Counted from the stretch's first letter, positions 38,880 to 48,559 are shown. The stretch is 64,000 nucleotides of DNA from Rhodococcoides kyotonense (GCF_900188125.1 NZ_FZOW01000001.1:215368-279367), one strand, 5' to 3'. Numbers and translations: made by a program. Notes: generated from the sequence alone by a model not told the origin.

Positions 38880-39727
38880 CGCGGTGTGAACGGGTCGGTG
38901 GCGGTCTTGGACGGGTCTCGTTCGATGCGCATCAGGCCCTCCTGCACGACAGCCGCGACCATACGGCCCTGCCTGTCGAAGATCCGCCCCTGAGCCAGAG
39001 CGCGACCGAAATCGGCCGACGGAGACGTCTGGTCGTACAGCAGCCACTCGTCGGCCCGGAACGGACGCAGGAACCACAGCGCGTGATCGAGCGACGCGGT
39101 CTGAGTCACGACGCCGGGATGAGGAACTTTCGCGGAACCGATCAACGTCATGTCGGACATGTAAGCGAGCGCACAGACATGGAACACCTGACTGTCCGGC
39201 AACCGATCCCGGTAGCGGAACCAGACCCGTTGCTGCGCTGCGAAACTCGCATGCTTGTCCTGTTGGTCGTCGGGGATCCGTCGGATGTCCCACTCTTTCC
39301 ATTCCGCGTAGAAGGAGTGGTCGTACTCGGGCAGCTCGCGCGGGTCGGGCAACGACTCCGGGTCGACGGCACGCGGCATCGTGTCCTGATGGGAGATGCC
39401 GTCGTCGTCGACGTGGAAGGACGCCGACATCGTGAAGATCGCCTTGCCGTCCTGGATTCCGGTGACGCGACGCGTGCAGAACGACCTGCCGTCGCGCAGT
39501 CGATCGACCAGATAGATCGTGGGCTCGGTGGGGTTACCGGGGCGAATGAAATACCCGTGCAACGAATGCACCCGAAACTGCTCGTCGACGGTGTTGACCG
39601 CCGAGACCAACGCCTGCCCGGCCACCTGTCCACCGAAGGTGCGCTGGAGCAAACTGGGGAAAGTCCTGCCTCGAAAGATGTCGTTCTCGATGCGCTCTAG
39701 TTCGAGTATGTCCTCGATACTGGCCAT
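38876..39727 (-). CDS. tesB: Acyl-CoA thioesterase II
   Basis: Double-hotdog thioesterase that hydrolyses acyl-CoA. The 283-residue product has [21 protein letters not shown] at the start, [14 protein letters not shown], and the second hotdog with [29 protein letters not shown] about 5 nt before the ATG is a clear ribosome binding site. Its stop overlaps pdxT, so the two are cotranscribed; the same pairing occurs in M. tuberculosis (tesB2 next to pdxT). Confidence 0.93.
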   Translation of the reverse strand: MASIEDILELERIENDIFRGRTFPSLLQRTFGGQVAGQALVSAVNTVDEQFRVHSLHGYFIRPGNPTEPTIYLVDRLRDGRSFCTRRVTGIQDGKAIFTMSASFHVDDDGISHQDTMPRAVDPESLPDPRELPEYDHSFYAEWKEWDIRRIPDDQQDKHASFAAQQRVWFRYRDRLPDSQVFHVCALAYMSDMTLIGSAKVPHPGVVTQTASLDHALWFLRPFRADEWLLYDQTSPSADFGRALAQGRIFDRQGRMVAAVVQEGLMRIERDPSKTATDPFTPR

Positions 39728-39782
39728 GGGTCACCTTTCTCTACACTGCCGAAGAAGGCTAACAAGCACCCCGGCAGGCAGG

Positions 39783-40406
39783 ATGGTCGACGTGTCTGCC
39801 GTCCAACCGATGTTTCCGGATCGCCTCGCTCGCGCGATCGTCGACCGAGTGCCACGCGGGCGACGCGCCGTCGTCGTGATCGACGGCGCCGACGCCGCGG
39901 ATCCGGTCGAATTCGCCACTCGCATACGTGATGTCGTCGTATCCGAGGGCCGCTCGGCGACCGTGGTCGATCTGCACGACTTCGTACGGCCTGCGTCGTT
40001 GAGGTTCGAGTACTCGCGCACCGACGAACTGACCTACCGGACCACGTGGTTCGACTTCGACGCGCTCGACCGTGAGGTCATCGCGCCGCTGCAGCCCGGC
40101 GGGCGCGGCCGGATCCTGCCGCGCCTGTGGGACGAAGCGACCGACCGATCGGCCCGCGCCCGGTTGCTCGACGCGGCCCCGGACCACCTCGTCGTCGTCG
40201 CCGGGCCGATGATTCTCGGACGCATTCCGTCGGCTGCCGTCGTCGTACATCTGTTGCTCGCCGAACGGACGCTGCGTCGAAGAACGCCCGACGACGAGCA
40301 GTGGACGATCGAGCCGCTGCTCGAGTTCTACGAGGATGCCGACGCTCGGCCGGACATGGTGGTCCGGTGGGATCATCCGGACCGGCCGGCTGTCATCCCC
40401 TCGTGA
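39783..40406 (+). CDS. Uridine-kinase-like protein with degenerate P-loop
   Basis: A 207-residue protein resembling actinobacterial uridine/cytidine-kinase-like proteins: RAVVVIDGADAADPVEFATRI, LRFEYSRTDELTYRTTWFDFD and DHLVVVAGPMIL are in family-like positions. However, where a GxxxxGK(S/T) P-loop would be, the sequence is GADAADPV, so the ATP-binding Lys and Thr are missing. It may be a non-enzymatic relative. ATG at 39783 is used; a GTG at 39792 is also possible. It is alone on the plus strand, facing pdxS, and its stop lies inside the 40400-40445 palindrome. Confidence 0.65.
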   Translation: MVDVSAVQPMFPDRLARAIVDRVPRGRRAVVVIDGADAADPVEFATRIRDVVVSEGRSATVVDLHDFVRPASLRFEYSRTDELTYRTTWFDFDALDREVIAPLQPGGRGRILPRLWDEATDRSARARLLDAAPDHLVVVAGPMILGRIPSAAVVVHLLLAERTLRRRTPDDEQWTIEPLLEFYEDADARPDMVVRWDHPDRPAVIPS

Positions 40407-40445
40407 GCGAAAATGTGTACTCCTGTATACATTTTCGCTCACGAG
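40400..40445. terminator. Long palindrome between convergent genes (repeat copy 2)
   Basis: Arms 40400-40420 and 40425-40445 form 21 pairs with one G-T wobble and a TCCT loop. The sequence CTCGTGAGCGAAAATGTGTA closely matches the arm of the 26666-26713 palindrome. It ends 4 bp before the pdxS stop (minus) and begins inside the last codons of the kinase-like gene (plus), so it can terminate both transcripts. Confidence 0.8.
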
Positions 40446-40449
40446 AGCT

Positions 40450-41379
40450 TCACCACCCTCGCTCGGCCAAACGGTGTCCGACGGGCAGGTCGTCGACGTT
40501 GATGCCGACCATCGCCTCACCCAGGCCACGAGAGACCTTGGCGAGAACGTCCGGATCGTCGTGGAACGTGGTGGCCTTGACGATGGCCTCGGCGCGCTGC
40601 TGAGGGTTGCCGGACTTGAAGATTCCCGATCCGACGAACACGCCCTCGGCGCCGAGCTGCATCATCATCGCCGCGTCGGCGGGTGTCGCGATGCCACCTG
40701 CTGTGAACAACGTCACCGGGAGCTTGCCCGCCTTCGCGACCTCGACGACGAGGTCGTAGGGAGCCTGCAATTCCTTTGCGGCAACGTACAACTCGTCCTC
40801 GGGGAGCGAGGTCAGGCGGCGGATCTCGTCGCGGATCTTGCGCATGTGCGTCGTCGCGTTGGAAACGTCGCCGGTGCCTGCCTCACCCTTCGAGCGGATC
40901 ATCGCCGCGCCTTCGGTGATACGACGCAACGCCTCACCCAAATTGGTCGCGCCACAGACGAACGGAACGGTGAAATTCCACTTGTCGATGTGGTTCGCGT
41001 AGTCGGCCGGAGTGAGCACCTCCGACTCGTCGACGTAGTCGACGCCGAGGCTCTGCAGAATCTGCGCCTCGACGAAGTGCCCGATTCGAGCCTTCGCCAT
41101 GACGGGGATGGAGACGGACGAGATGATGCTGTCGATCATGTCCGGGTCGCTCATCCGCGACACGCCACCCTGGGCGCGAATGTCGGCCGGAACGCGCTCG
41201 AGCGCCATGACAGCGACCGCGCCTGCATCCTCGGCGATCTTCGCCTGATCAGCGGTGACGACGTCCATGATCACGCCGCCCTTGAGCATCTCGGCCATGC
41301 CGCGCTTGACCCGGGCCGTCCCGACGCCACCGTCGCCGGTGTCGGTGTGACTGGATACGGGCACGATAGGGGTACTCAC
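40450..41379 (-). CDS. pdxS: Pyridoxal 5'-phosphate synthase lyase subunit
   Basis: Builds PLP from ribose 5-phosphate, glyceraldehyde 3-phosphate and ammonia. The 309-residue TIM-barrel protein has [34 protein letters not shown] (catalytic lysine region), [16 protein letters not shown] and [23 protein letters not shown] at 41379 has AGGAG 7 nt upstream and precedes a poorly conserved N-terminus; upstream in-frame codons lack similarity. Confidence 0.97.
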   Translation of the reverse strand: MSTPIVPVSSHTDTGDGGVGTARVKRGMAEMLKGGVIMDVVTADQAKIAEDAGAVAVMALERVPADIRAQGGVSRMSDPDMIDSIISSVSIPVMAKARIGHFVEAQILQSLGVDYVDESEVLTPADYANHIDKWNFTVPFVCGATNLGEALRRITEGAAMIRSKGEAGTGDVSNATTHMRKIRDEIRRLTSLPEDELYVAAKELQAPYDLVVEVAKAGKLPVTLFTAGGIATPADAAMMMQLGAEGVFVGSGIFKSGNPQQRAEAIVKATTFHDDPDVLAKVSRGLGEAMVGINVDDLPVGHRLAERGW

Positions 41380-41497
41380 GGCGAACTCCTGAAGTCTGGG
41401 AAACGATGCCACGCCGGGCGTCGGACGCACTCGGCGCGATCGATGCTAGGTCGAACTGGCCGTCGTTCCCATAGCCAATCGAGAATCCCTGGACCTC

Positions 41498-42523
41498 TCA
41501 GCGGATGGCGCGGACTTCCGGTTCGATCCGCCGCGCGAGCACGATGTTGACCTCGTCGAGCAATTCGGCCAGATCCTGGGGGTACACCGTCTCCCCGGTC
41601 GCTGCGAGCGAGCGGATGTCGTCCTCGGTGCACCACCGGTGACCGGTGACGGTGCGTCGTTCCAGATCGGTGAACCCCGCATGTTCGGGCTCGAACTCCT
41701 GGGTGCGGTACGCGAAGAACAGCTCCTCGGACCGCAGGAGCGTGCCGTTGAACGGGAACGTCGCGACTCGTCGCCACATCGGCCCCTTGAGATCCGTCGC
41801 GTCGACGACCAGGCCCGTTTCTTCGAGTACCTCGCGCGCCGCGGCCTCGCGCAGGTTCTCACCGTGCTCGACTGCCCCGCCGATCGTGAACCAGAAGTAG
41901 ACGTCGGGAACCGTCGGATCGTGACCGCGCAACAGCAGCACTCGCCCTCGCTCGTCGACCAGCACGACGCGCGACGACGTGCGTTGCACCGCCCGGCCCT
42001 CCGACCCGTAGGTCGCAGCTGCCGATCTGTCGACAATTTCGAAGTACGCGGGCAGCGGCGCCGTTCCGCCGAGGTGCAGCACGCGCACCGGGCGGGTCGT
42101 GCGCAGCGCGAGCGTGTCGCGCACCGCGTCGTTGTGGAAGCGCCTCGCGATCAACACGCGGGCCTCGGCGTCGGCGAGTTCGGCGACGAGCTGAGGCGGC
42201 AGATCGACCGGGTCGAGAGACGCGAGTGCGACGGACAGCGCGTTCTCCGCATCCTCGCGGTGACCGCGGTCGGCACGTTCGGCGGCGTCGGCCAGAGCGG
42301 CGAGCCGCCGGGAGGCATCGAGTCGATCCCTGGTGGCCGCCGACACCGCACGCGCGACGACGGCTCGCCGCGCCAATGCGGCATCGAGCGACTGCCACGC
42401 GAGGTCGGATCGTACGTGCAGCCGATCGAGCCGGTTGGCCGTGCCGTATGCCCACAGCCCGACGACGAGGATCAGGGCCGCGATCGCCGCCAGTACCAGG
42501 ATGGTCAGTGCCGAGAAGGTCAT
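41498..42523 (-). CDS. NUDIX hydrolase with N-terminal membrane/LemA-like region
   Basis: A 341-residue protein. Residues 1-26 are a transmembrane helix (FSALTILVLAAIAALILVVG). Residues about 30-135 are a helical region (RLHVRSDLAWQSLDAALARR) resembling LemA-like helices. The C-terminal NUDIX domain has GGAVEHGENLREAAAREVLE with EETGL, the complete Nudix box. So a nucleotide-pyrophosphatase-type activity on a membrane-tethered protein is likely; the substrate is unknown. ATG at 42523 overlaps the pimA stop (TGATG), placing it last in the PIM operon as in M. tuberculosis (Rv2609c). Confidence 0.9.
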   Translation of the reverse strand: MTFSALTILVLAAIAALILVVGLWAYGTANRLDRLHVRSDLAWQSLDAALARRAVVARAVSAATRDRLDASRRLAALADAAERADRGHREDAENALSVALASLDPVDLPPQLVAELADAEARVLIARRFHNDAVRDTLALRTTRPVRVLHLGGTAPLPAYFEIVDRSAAATYGSEGRAVQRTSSRVVLVDERGRVLLLRGHDPTVPDVYFWFTIGGAVEHGENLREAAAREVLEETGLVVDATDLKGPMWRRVATFPFNGTLLRSEELFFAYRTQEFEPEHAGFTDLERRTVTGHRWCTEDDIRSLAATGETVYPQDLAELLDEVNIVLARRIEPEVRAIR

Positions 42524-43647
42524 CAGCTGGCCGACCTGACTTTCTGTCCGCCGACGGTCACCGTCTCGTAGACGCGCATGATCTGCTCGGCGACGACGGG
42601 CCAGTCGTATTCGACGACGACACTGCTCGCGGCATCGACGAGGCCGCGCCTGATCTCGTCGGACGACAGCACCGAATCCACTGCAGCCGCCAGTGCCGCC
42701 GAATCGTCGATGGGTACGAGCAGTCCGGCGACGCCGTCACGTAGCACCCGCCGGAATGCATCGAGCTCACTGGCCACCACCGCGGTTTTCGACGCCATTG
42801 CCTCGACCAAGACGATCCCGAAGCTCTCGCCTCCGAGGTTCGGAGCGCAGTACACGTCGGCGCTTCGCATCGCGGACGCTTTGACGTCGTCGTCGACCTG
42901 CCCGAGGAAGGTCAGGTGGTCGGCGAGTGAACCCGCGTCCTTACGCAGCTTGTCCTCGTCGCCTCGTCCGACGACGAGGATCTCGAGATCCGGGTGGTGT
43001 TCGACCAGTGCGGGAAGCGCGCCGAGCAGAACGGCCATGCCCTTACGGGGTTCGTCGAACCTGCCGAGGAACAGGACGGTCTTTCCCGCGCGTGGATATC
43101 CGGGGAGCATCGGGGCTCGCGCGAATGCCGAGACGTCGACGCCGTTGGGGATCTCGACGGCGTCGCTGCCGAGGGCCTCGACCTGCCAACGTCGGGCCAG
43201 CTCGGAGACGGCGATCCGACCGCTGATCTTCTCGTGATACGGCCGCAGGACGCCCTGAAATGTGCTGAGCACCAACGATTTCGTCGTCGACGTGTGGAAC
43301 GTCGCGACGATCGGCCCTTCGGCGGCCTTCAGCGCCAGCATCGACAGGCTCGGTGCGTTCGGCTCGTGGATGTGCAAGACGTCGAAGTCGTTCTCGGCGA
43401 TCCAGCGCCTGATCCTGGCGTACGTCACCGGGCCGAATCGGAGCCGGGCGACGGACCCGTTGTAGGGAATCGCGAGCGCCTCCCCCGCCGAGACGACGAA
43501 CTCCGGCAGCGTCGTCTCCTCGGACGCCGGGGCGAGAACGCTGACGCGGTGACCCCGCTCGATGAAGACCCGGGCGAGCTGTTCGACGTGGGCCTGAACA
43601 CCACCGGGCACGTCGAACGAGTACGGGCAGACCATTCCGATCTTCAC
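42523..43647 (-). CDS. pimA: Phosphatidyl-myo-inositol mannosyltransferase PimA
   Basis: First mannosyltransferase of phosphatidylinositol mannoside synthesis: GDP-mannose to the 2-OH of inositol, at the inner leaflet. The 374-residue GT4 protein has MKIGMVCPYSFDVPGGVQAH (GG loop), IHEPNAPSLSMLAL, VLFLGRFDEPRKGM and the nucleotide-sugar site GGESFGIVLVEAMASKTAVVA. GTG at 43647 directly follows the patA stop. It is in the operon pgsA-patA-pimA that makes PIM precursors of lipoarabinomannan. Confidence 0.96.
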   Translation of the reverse strand: MKIGMVCPYSFDVPGGVQAHVEQLARVFIERGHRVSVLAPASEETTLPEFVVSAGEALAIPYNGSVARLRFGPVTYARIRRWIAENDFDVLHIHEPNAPSLSMLALKAAEGPIVATFHTSTTKSLVLSTFQGVLRPYHEKISGRIAVSELARRWQVEALGSDAVEIPNGVDVSAFARAPMLPGYPRAGKTVLFLGRFDEPRKGMAVLLGALPALVEHHPDLEILVVGRGDEDKLRKDAGSLADHLTFLGQVDDDVKASAMRSADVYCAPNLGGESFGIVLVEAMASKTAVVASELDAFRRVLRDGVAGLLVPIDDSAALAAAVDSVLSSDEIRRGLVDAASSVVVEYDWPVVAEQIMRVYETVTVGGQKVRSAS

Positions 43648-44550
43648 TCAGCCCTCGATCCGAGCGCGTCGGGAATCGCTGAGGTCGGACATCCACAAGG
43701 GCTGCAACATGTGCCAGTCCGCCGGATGCGCGGCAATGTTCGACGCGAATAGGTTCGCGAGATCTTGTGTGGCACTGTCGACTCCAGCTGACACATCGAT
43801 TCGCGGGGAGATCGAGAAGCCCCATCCGTCACCGTCGAACCAGCAGTGCACGGGAAGCAGATGGGCACCGGTGTCGACGGCGAGCTTCGCAGGGCCCGCG
43901 GCCATTCGTGTCTGCTCCCCGAAGAACTTCACGGGCACACCGTGTCTCGCGAGATCGCGCTCGCTGAGCAAGCACACGATCTTGTTGTCGCGCAACCGCG
44001 TCGACAGCGCAGCGAAGGGCGGCGTCTCACCACCGCTGAGTGGGAAGATCTCGAAGCCGAGGCTCTCGCGATAGTTCACGAAACGCTCGTAGAGCGACTC
44101 CGGTTTCAATCGCTCTGCGACGGTGGAGAACTGGCCGTAGTAGCGCACCAACCACATACCCGCCATGTCCCAGTTACCGCTGTGCGGCAACGCGAGCACG
44201 GCACCCGAACCATCGGCCAGTGCCGCGTCGAGGTGCTCACGACCGTGCACACAGTTGTCGATGACGGCGGCCTGCGCACCGAGGTCCATCGACGGCAATC
44301 GGAACGCCTCGCGCCAGTAGCGCGCGTAGGACCTGACGCTGTCGCGGATCAGGTCGTCGGGAACCGCGTCGGGTGTCACTTCGAGTACCCGAGCGAGGTT
44401 GCGGCGCAGCTGGTGCGGTCCCCCGTTTCGGGACGCCGCGATATCGGCGCCCTTCTCGAACAGAGTCCGTGCGAAGCCGTCGGGCAGCCCGCGCACCAAC
44501 CGCCACCCTGCCGCATATCCGGCATCGGTGGCGCGCTCCGCGAACGTCAT
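43648..44550 (-). CDS. patA: Phosphatidylinositol mannoside acyltransferase
   Basis: Acylates the mannose of PIM1/PIM2. The 300-residue product belongs to the HtrB/LpxL-like acyltransferase family, with the catalytic LALPHSGNWDMAGMWLVRY (HxxxxD), CLLSERDLARHGVPVKFFGE and GPAKLAVDTGAHLLPVHC. ATG at 44550 overlaps the pgsA stop as ATGA. Position between pgsA and pimA identifies it as the PIM acyltransferase rather than a lipid A enzyme. Confidence 0.94.
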   Translation of the reverse strand: MTFAERATDAGYAAGWRLVRGLPDGFARTLFEKGADIAASRNGGPHQLRRNLARVLEVTPDAVPDDLIRDSVRSYARYWREAFRLPSMDLGAQAAVIDNCVHGREHLDAALADGSGAVLALPHSGNWDMAGMWLVRYYGQFSTVAERLKPESLYERFVNYRESLGFEIFPLSGGETPPFAALSTRLRDNKIVCLLSERDLARHGVPVKFFGEQTRMAAGPAKLAVDTGAHLLPVHCWFDGDGWGFSISPRIDVSAGVDSATQDLANLFASNIAAHPADWHMLQPLWMSDLSDSRRARIEG

Positions 44551-45230
44551 GCCGACTCGGCCTGTCCGTCGGCAGGCGGCACCGAGGTGTGCGTGATGAT
44601 GTCCCGCGCTCCCTCGGAGCCACGGACCGCGAGCACACGCTGGAAGACGGTCACGACGCTGAGTACGGCCAACACCCACATCGCCGGGTAGATGACGCTC
44701 TGCAGGACCGGAATGTCGAAGTACCGACCGATCCCGGTCAGACCCGAGGCGACCAGCACGATCACGAGACGGTCCGGGCGTTCGATCCAGCCACCGTCGG
44801 CAGACAGTCCACTGGCCTCCGCACGGGCCTTCGCGTACGAGATGACCTGTGACGTCACCAGACACACCAGCGTGGCGATCAGCAGAACCTTGTCGTCCTC
44901 GCTGTACACCGCCCACCAGGCGAGACCGGCGAAGATGGCCCCGTCCGCGACGCGATCACACGTCGCATCGAGGACTGCACCGTACCTCGTGCCACCGCCC
45001 CGTGCGCGCGCCATGGCACCGTCGAGCATGTCGAACAGCACGAACAACGTGATGACCATCGTGCCCCAGAACAGATACCCGGCCGGGAACATCGTCACCG
45101 CCGCAGCGACGGTCACGACCGTGCCGATCAGGGTCACCGAGTTGGGAGTCAGACCGGTGGCGTTGAGCGCACGACCCAGCGGCGCCGTCACCTTGGACAT
45201 CGGCGCTCGACCGAAGATACTCAGCACCAC
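44547..45230 (-). CDS. pgsA: Phosphatidylinositol (phosphate) synthase
   Basis: Makes phosphatidylinositol phosphate from CDP-diacylglycerol and inositol phosphate. The 227-residue membrane protein of the CDP-alcohol phosphotransferase family has the motif DMLDGAMAR followed by GAVLDATCDR, that is D-x2-D-G-x2-A-R-x8-G-x3-D-x3-D intact, and about six helices. GTG at 45230 is used; a second GTG at 45227 fits the ribosome binding site AGGGGGG equally or better. It begins the lipid part of the operon after the HIT gene. Confidence 0.93.
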   Translation of the reverse strand: MVLSIFGRAPMSKVTAPLGRALNATGLTPNSVTLIGTVVTVAAAVTMFPAGYLFWGTMVITLFVLFDMLDGAMARARGGGTRYGAVLDATCDRVADGAIFAGLAWWAVYSEDDKVLLIATLVCLVTSQVISYAKARAEASGLSADGGWIERPDRLVIVLVASGLTGIGRYFDIPVLQSVIYPAMWVLAVLSVVTVFQRVLAVRGSEGARDIITHTSVPPADGQAESA

Positions 45231-45252
45231 GCACCCCCCTGCAGGATCGTAA

Positions 45253-45795
45253 TCATTCGGTCCAGGCCGACGCCAGCAACGCCCGTGTGTCTCGAAGCAG
45301 CTGGGGCATCACCTTCGCACCGCCGACGACGGTGATGAAGTTCGCGTCGCCGCCCCACCTGGGAACGATGTGCTGGTGCAGGTGCTCGGCGAGCGATCCA
45401 CCCGCTGCAGCACCGAGGTTGAGGCCGACGTTGAATCCGTGTGGCCTCGACACCTTCTTGATGACGCGAATCGCGTGCTGCGTGAACGCCATCAGCTCGT
45501 CGCTCTCGGCTCGCGTCAGATCTTCGAGAGCTGCCACACGCCGGTACGGCACGATCATCGTGTGCCCCGGGTTGTACGGGTACAGATTGAGCACCGCGTA
45601 GACCTGCTCACCGCGCGCGACGACCAACCCGTCCTCGTCGGCCATCTTCGGGATGTCCGTGAACGGTTCGTTGGAATTGTTCTTCGACTCGGGAGCCTCG
45701 GTGATGTACGACATTCGGTGTGGCGTCCACAGTCGCTGCAGCCGATCGGGATCACCGAGTCCGGTGTCGACGATCGCGCCGTCCTGTTCGGGCAT
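45253..45795 (-). CDS. HIT family protein (AP4A phosphorylase-like)
   Basis: A 180-residue histidine-triad nucleotide-binding protein with LYPYNPGHTMIVPYRRVA and the triad SLAEHLHQHIVPRW (HxHxH). It resembles mycobacterial Rv2613c, described as a diadenosine tetraphosphate phosphorylase. ATG at 45795 is 2 nt past the thrS stop. It lies between thrS and pgsA, as in mycobacteria. A dinucleotide-polyphosphate substrate is likely; synthetase side products would fit the neighbouring thrS, but this is inference. Confidence 0.92.
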   Translation of the reverse strand: MPEQDGAIVDTGLGDPDRLQRLWTPHRMSYITEAPESKNNSNEPFTDIPKMADEDGLVVARGEQVYAVLNLYPYNPGHTMIVPYRRVAALEDLTRAESDELMAFTQHAIRVIKKVSRPHGFNVGLNLGAAAGGSLAEHLHQHIVPRWGGDANFITVVGGAKVMPQLLRDTRALLASAWTE

Positions 45796-45797
45796 GG

Positions 45798-47861
45798 TCA
45801 GCTCACTCCTGAGGTGTCGGGAAGAAAGAGCGCGGCCGTCGGAGATGCGTTGTTACGGACGGAGATCCAGTCGGCGATCAGATCGACGGCACGAGCCGCC
45901 TCGACGCCGTTGACCTGGGTGCCGTCGCGGAACCGGAAGCTGACGGCTCCTGCCTCGACGTCGCGTTCGCCTGCGAGCAGCATGAACGGGACCTTCTGGG
46001 CCGTCTGGTTGAAGATCTTCTTCTGCATCCGGTCGTCGCTGGCGTCGACCTCGGCGCGAATGCCGCGCTTCTTCAACTCGGCGACGACGGCGAACAGGTG
46101 ATCCTGATGCACCTCGGCCACCGGAATTCCGACGACCTGAACCGGCGACAGCCACGCCGGGAACGCGCCTGCGTAGTGCTCGGTCAGCACGCCGAAGAAC
46201 CGTTCGATCGACCCGAACAGTGCACGGTGGATCATCACCGGGCGTTCCTTGACGCCTCCCGAGCCGGTGTATTCGAGCTCGAATCGCTCGGGCAGGTTGA
46301 AGTCCAATTGGATGGTCGACATCTGCCAGGTACGTCCGAGCGCGTCCTTGGCCTGCACCGAGATCTTCGGTCCGTAGAACGCGGCACCGCCCGGGTCGGG
46401 GACGAGGTCGAGACCGGAGGCCGCGGCGACCTCGGCGAGAGTGTTGGTCGCTTCCTCCCACACCTCGTCGCTGCCGACGGACTTCTCCGGGTTGCGGGTG
46501 GAGAGCTCCAGGTAGAAGTCGTCGAGCCCGTAGTCCTTGAGCAGGCCGAGCACGAACTCCAACGTGCTGGTGAGCTCGCCGCGCATCTGTTCACGAGTGC
46601 AGAAGATGTGCGCGTCGTCCTGGGTCATGCCGCGCACACGGGTCAGACCGTGGATGACGCCGGACTTCTCGTAGCGGTAGACCGAGCCGAACTCGAACAG
46701 CCGCAGCGGCAGTTCACGGTACGACCGTCCACGCGAACGGAAGATCAGGTTGTGCATCGGGCAGTTCATCGGCTTGAGGTAGTAGTCCTGGCCGGGCTTG
46801 CGCACCTCGCCGTCCTCGTCGAGTTCGGCGTCGAGGTGCATCGCCGGGAACATCCCGTCCCGGTACCAATCGAGGTGACCGGACACCTCGTACAGGTGCC
46901 CCTTGGTGATGTGCGGGGTGTTGACGAACTCGTAGCCCTCTTCGATGTGGCGCTGCCGCGAGTAGTTCTCCAGCTCGTTGCGGATCACGCCGCCCTTGGG
47001 GTGGAAGACGGGAAGACCCGAGCCGAGCTCGTCGGGGAAGCTGAACAGGTCCAGCTCGGATCCGAGCTTGCGATGATCGCGACGCTCTGCCTCGGCAAGC
47101 AGCTCCAGGTGCTTCTCCAGCGCCTCCGACGACTCCCATGCGGTGCCGTAGATGCGCTGCAGCCCCGCGTTCTCCTGATTGCCACGCCAGTACGCGGCCG
47201 AGCTGCGAGTCAGCTTGAACGCAGGTACGTACTTGGTCGTCGGGATGTGCGGGCCGCGGCACAAATCGCCCCAGATCCGCTCTCCGGTACGGGGATTGAG
47301 GTTGTCGTACGCCGTCAGCTCGCCGCCGCCGACCTCCATGATCTCTGGATCGTCGATGTCGGACTTGTCGTCGACCAACTCGAGCTTGTACGGCTCGTTC
47401 GCCAGCTCCTCGCGGGCCTGCTCGATCGACTCGTACACACGCCGCGAAAAGCGCTGGCCTGCCTTGACGATCTGCTTCATCTTCTTCTCGAGCTTGGCCA
47501 GATCCTCCGGCGTGAACGGTTCCTTCACGTCGAAGTCGTAGTAGAAGCCGTCCTTGATGAACGGGCCGATGCCGAGCTTCGCGTCGGGAAAGAGCTCTTG
47601 GACCGCCTGCGCGAGAACGTGCGCCGCGGAGTGCCGGATGACGTTGCGGCCGTCGTCGGTGTTCGCCGGGACCGGATCCACTTCGGCATCGGTTTCGGGC
47701 GCCCAGGAAAGATCGCGAAGCTTCCCGTCCGCGTCGCGCACCACCACGATCGCGTCGGGACCCTTGTTGGGAAGCCCGGTGTCACGGAGCGCCGTGCCGG
47801 CGGTCGTTCCTGCCGGCACCATGATGCGGGCGGGCAAGACGGCGGTTACGGGCATGCTCAC
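45798..47861 (-). CDS. thrS: Threonyl-tRNA synthetase
   Basis: Charges tRNA-Thr and edits Ser-tRNA-Thr. The 687-residue product has an N-terminal TGS-like domain, the editing domain with [20 protein letters not shown], the catalytic core ([21 protein letters not shown], where the Cys binds zinc), [17 protein letters not shown] and the C-terminal anticodon domain. GTG at 47861 has GAGGAG 9 nt upstream; ATG at 47855 is an alternative. It heads the thrS-HIT-pgsA-patA-pimA-NUDIX run. No T-box or recognisable leader is seen in the 96 nt before it. Confidence 0.98.
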   Translation of the reverse strand: MSMPVTAVLPARIMVPAGTTAGTALRDTGLPNKGPDAIVVVRDADGKLRDLSWAPETDAEVDPVPANTDDGRNVIRHSAAHVLAQAVQELFPDAKLGIGPFIKDGFYYDFDVKEPFTPEDLAKLEKKMKQIVKAGQRFSRRVYESIEQAREELANEPYKLELVDDKSDIDDPEIMEVGGGELTAYDNLNPRTGERIWGDLCRGPHIPTTKYVPAFKLTRSSAAYWRGNQENAGLQRIYGTAWESSEALEKHLELLAEAERRDHRKLGSELDLFSFPDELGSGLPVFHPKGGVIRNELENYSRQRHIEEGYEFVNTPHITKGHLYEVSGHLDWYRDGMFPAMHLDAELDEDGEVRKPGQDYYLKPMNCPMHNLIFRSRGRSYRELPLRLFEFGSVYRYEKSGVIHGLTRVRGMTQDDAHIFCTREQMRGELTSTLEFVLGLLKDYGLDDFYLELSTRNPEKSVGSDEVWEEATNTLAEVAAASGLDLVPDPGGAAFYGPKISVQAKDALGRTWQMSTIQLDFNLPERFELEYTGSGGVKERPVMIHRALFGSIERFFGVLTEHYAGAFPAWLSPVQVVGIPVAEVHQDHLFAVVAELKKRGIRAEVDASDDRMQKKIFNQTAQKVPFMLLAGERDVEAGAVSFRFRDGTQVNGVEAARAVDLIADWISVRNNASPTAALFLPDTSGVS

Positions 47862-47957
47862 AGCGATGTGCTCCTCGTTCGTTCTTCGCGGCCGGTAAGA
47901 CCGATGACAGCCTATCGGCTACGGACCCCGGACTCCCCGTCACATCGCGCGGCGTGG

Positions 47958-48416
47958 CTACAGCGGACTGGACAGCCAGTTCCAGTCGAGTCCGAACCAT
48001 CCACCGACGAGTGAGAACGTGCCGAGCAACCACAGGGTCGCCACTACGACGACCGTCGTCAACAGCACTCCCGCACCCTTGACGACGATGGACTGACGCG
48101 AGAACCAGTCCATGAATCGGTCGTAGTGCTTCCGCACGAACTTCAACAACCGTTTCGCCCACGCGAACTCGGACGCGAGAATCCCGAGGCCGGCGAACAC
48201 GATCAACCAGCCAGGGCCTGGATACGGAATGGCGACGATTCCGAGAGCGAGCACCACGAGCCCGACAACCGCGATCGCGATGCGGTACGTGAGATCGACC
48301 GTCGGGTTCGATGCGATCTTCGCCCGGAACCGACGACGTCGATCGGCGACCTTGTCGAAGACACCCTCGTGTTCGTCGGAGCGTGCTTCATCGGTGCGGG
48401 CGTCGTCTGCTGTCAC
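47958..48416 (-). CDS. TIGR02611 family membrane protein (PGPGW motif)
   Basis: A 152-residue protein with a charged N-terminus (about 35 residues, rich in Asp/Arg). It has two or three helices: LTYRIAIAVVGLVVLALGIV, then the PGPGW motif in IPYPGPGWLIVFAGLGILA, and VVKGAGVLLTTVVVVATLWL near the end. PGPGW is the hallmark of the family, whose function is unknown. GTG start at 48416; it precedes thrS by 96 bp. It is downstream of the minus-strand tRNA-Val and its terminator. Confidence 0.88.
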   Translation of the reverse strand: MTADDARTDEARSDEHEGVFDKVADRRRRFRAKIASNPTVDLTYRIAIAVVGLVVLALGIVAIPYPGPGWLIVFAGLGILASEFAWAKRLLKFVRKHYDRFMDWFSRQSIVVKGAGVLLTTVVVVATLWLLGTFSLVGGWFGLDWNWLSSPL

Positions 48417-48444
48417 GACTACAGGCTACCGACGCCGAAAACGA

Positions 48445-48478
48445 CGAAAGCCCCGCACAAGCTTGTGCGGGGCTTTCG
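48445..48478 (-). terminator. Intrinsic terminator of tRNA-Val(CAC)
   Basis: A perfect 34-nt palindrome centred on AAGCTT at 48459-48464, with arms starting CGAAAGCCCCGC, 10 bp beyond the end of the minus-strand tRNA-Val and 28 bp before the TIGR02611 gene start. On the minus strand the stem is followed by TCGTCGTTTTCGG. Confidence 0.85.
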
Positions 48479-48487
48479 CTTCTCCTG

Positions 48488-48559
48488 TGGTCCCGGCTGG
48501 GATCGAACCAGCGACCTTCCGCGTGTGAAGCGGACGCTCTTCCACTGAGCCACGGGACC
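48488..48559 (-). tRNA. tRNA-Val (CAC)
   Basis: A 72-nt cloverleaf on the minus strand: acceptor GGTCCCG/CGGGACC with discriminator A, D arm GCTC/GAGC, anticodon stem TCCGC/GCGGA around TTCACAC (anticodon CAC) and T arm GCTGG/CCAGC around TTCGATC. The 3' CCA is not encoded. It is the only tRNA of the cluster on the minus strand. Confidence 0.95.

Noticed and set aside
41380..41497. A riboswitch upstream of pdxS or other vitamin genes
   Set aside because: No known riboswitch core was recognised in the 118-bp gap, and AGGAG directly precedes the GTG.
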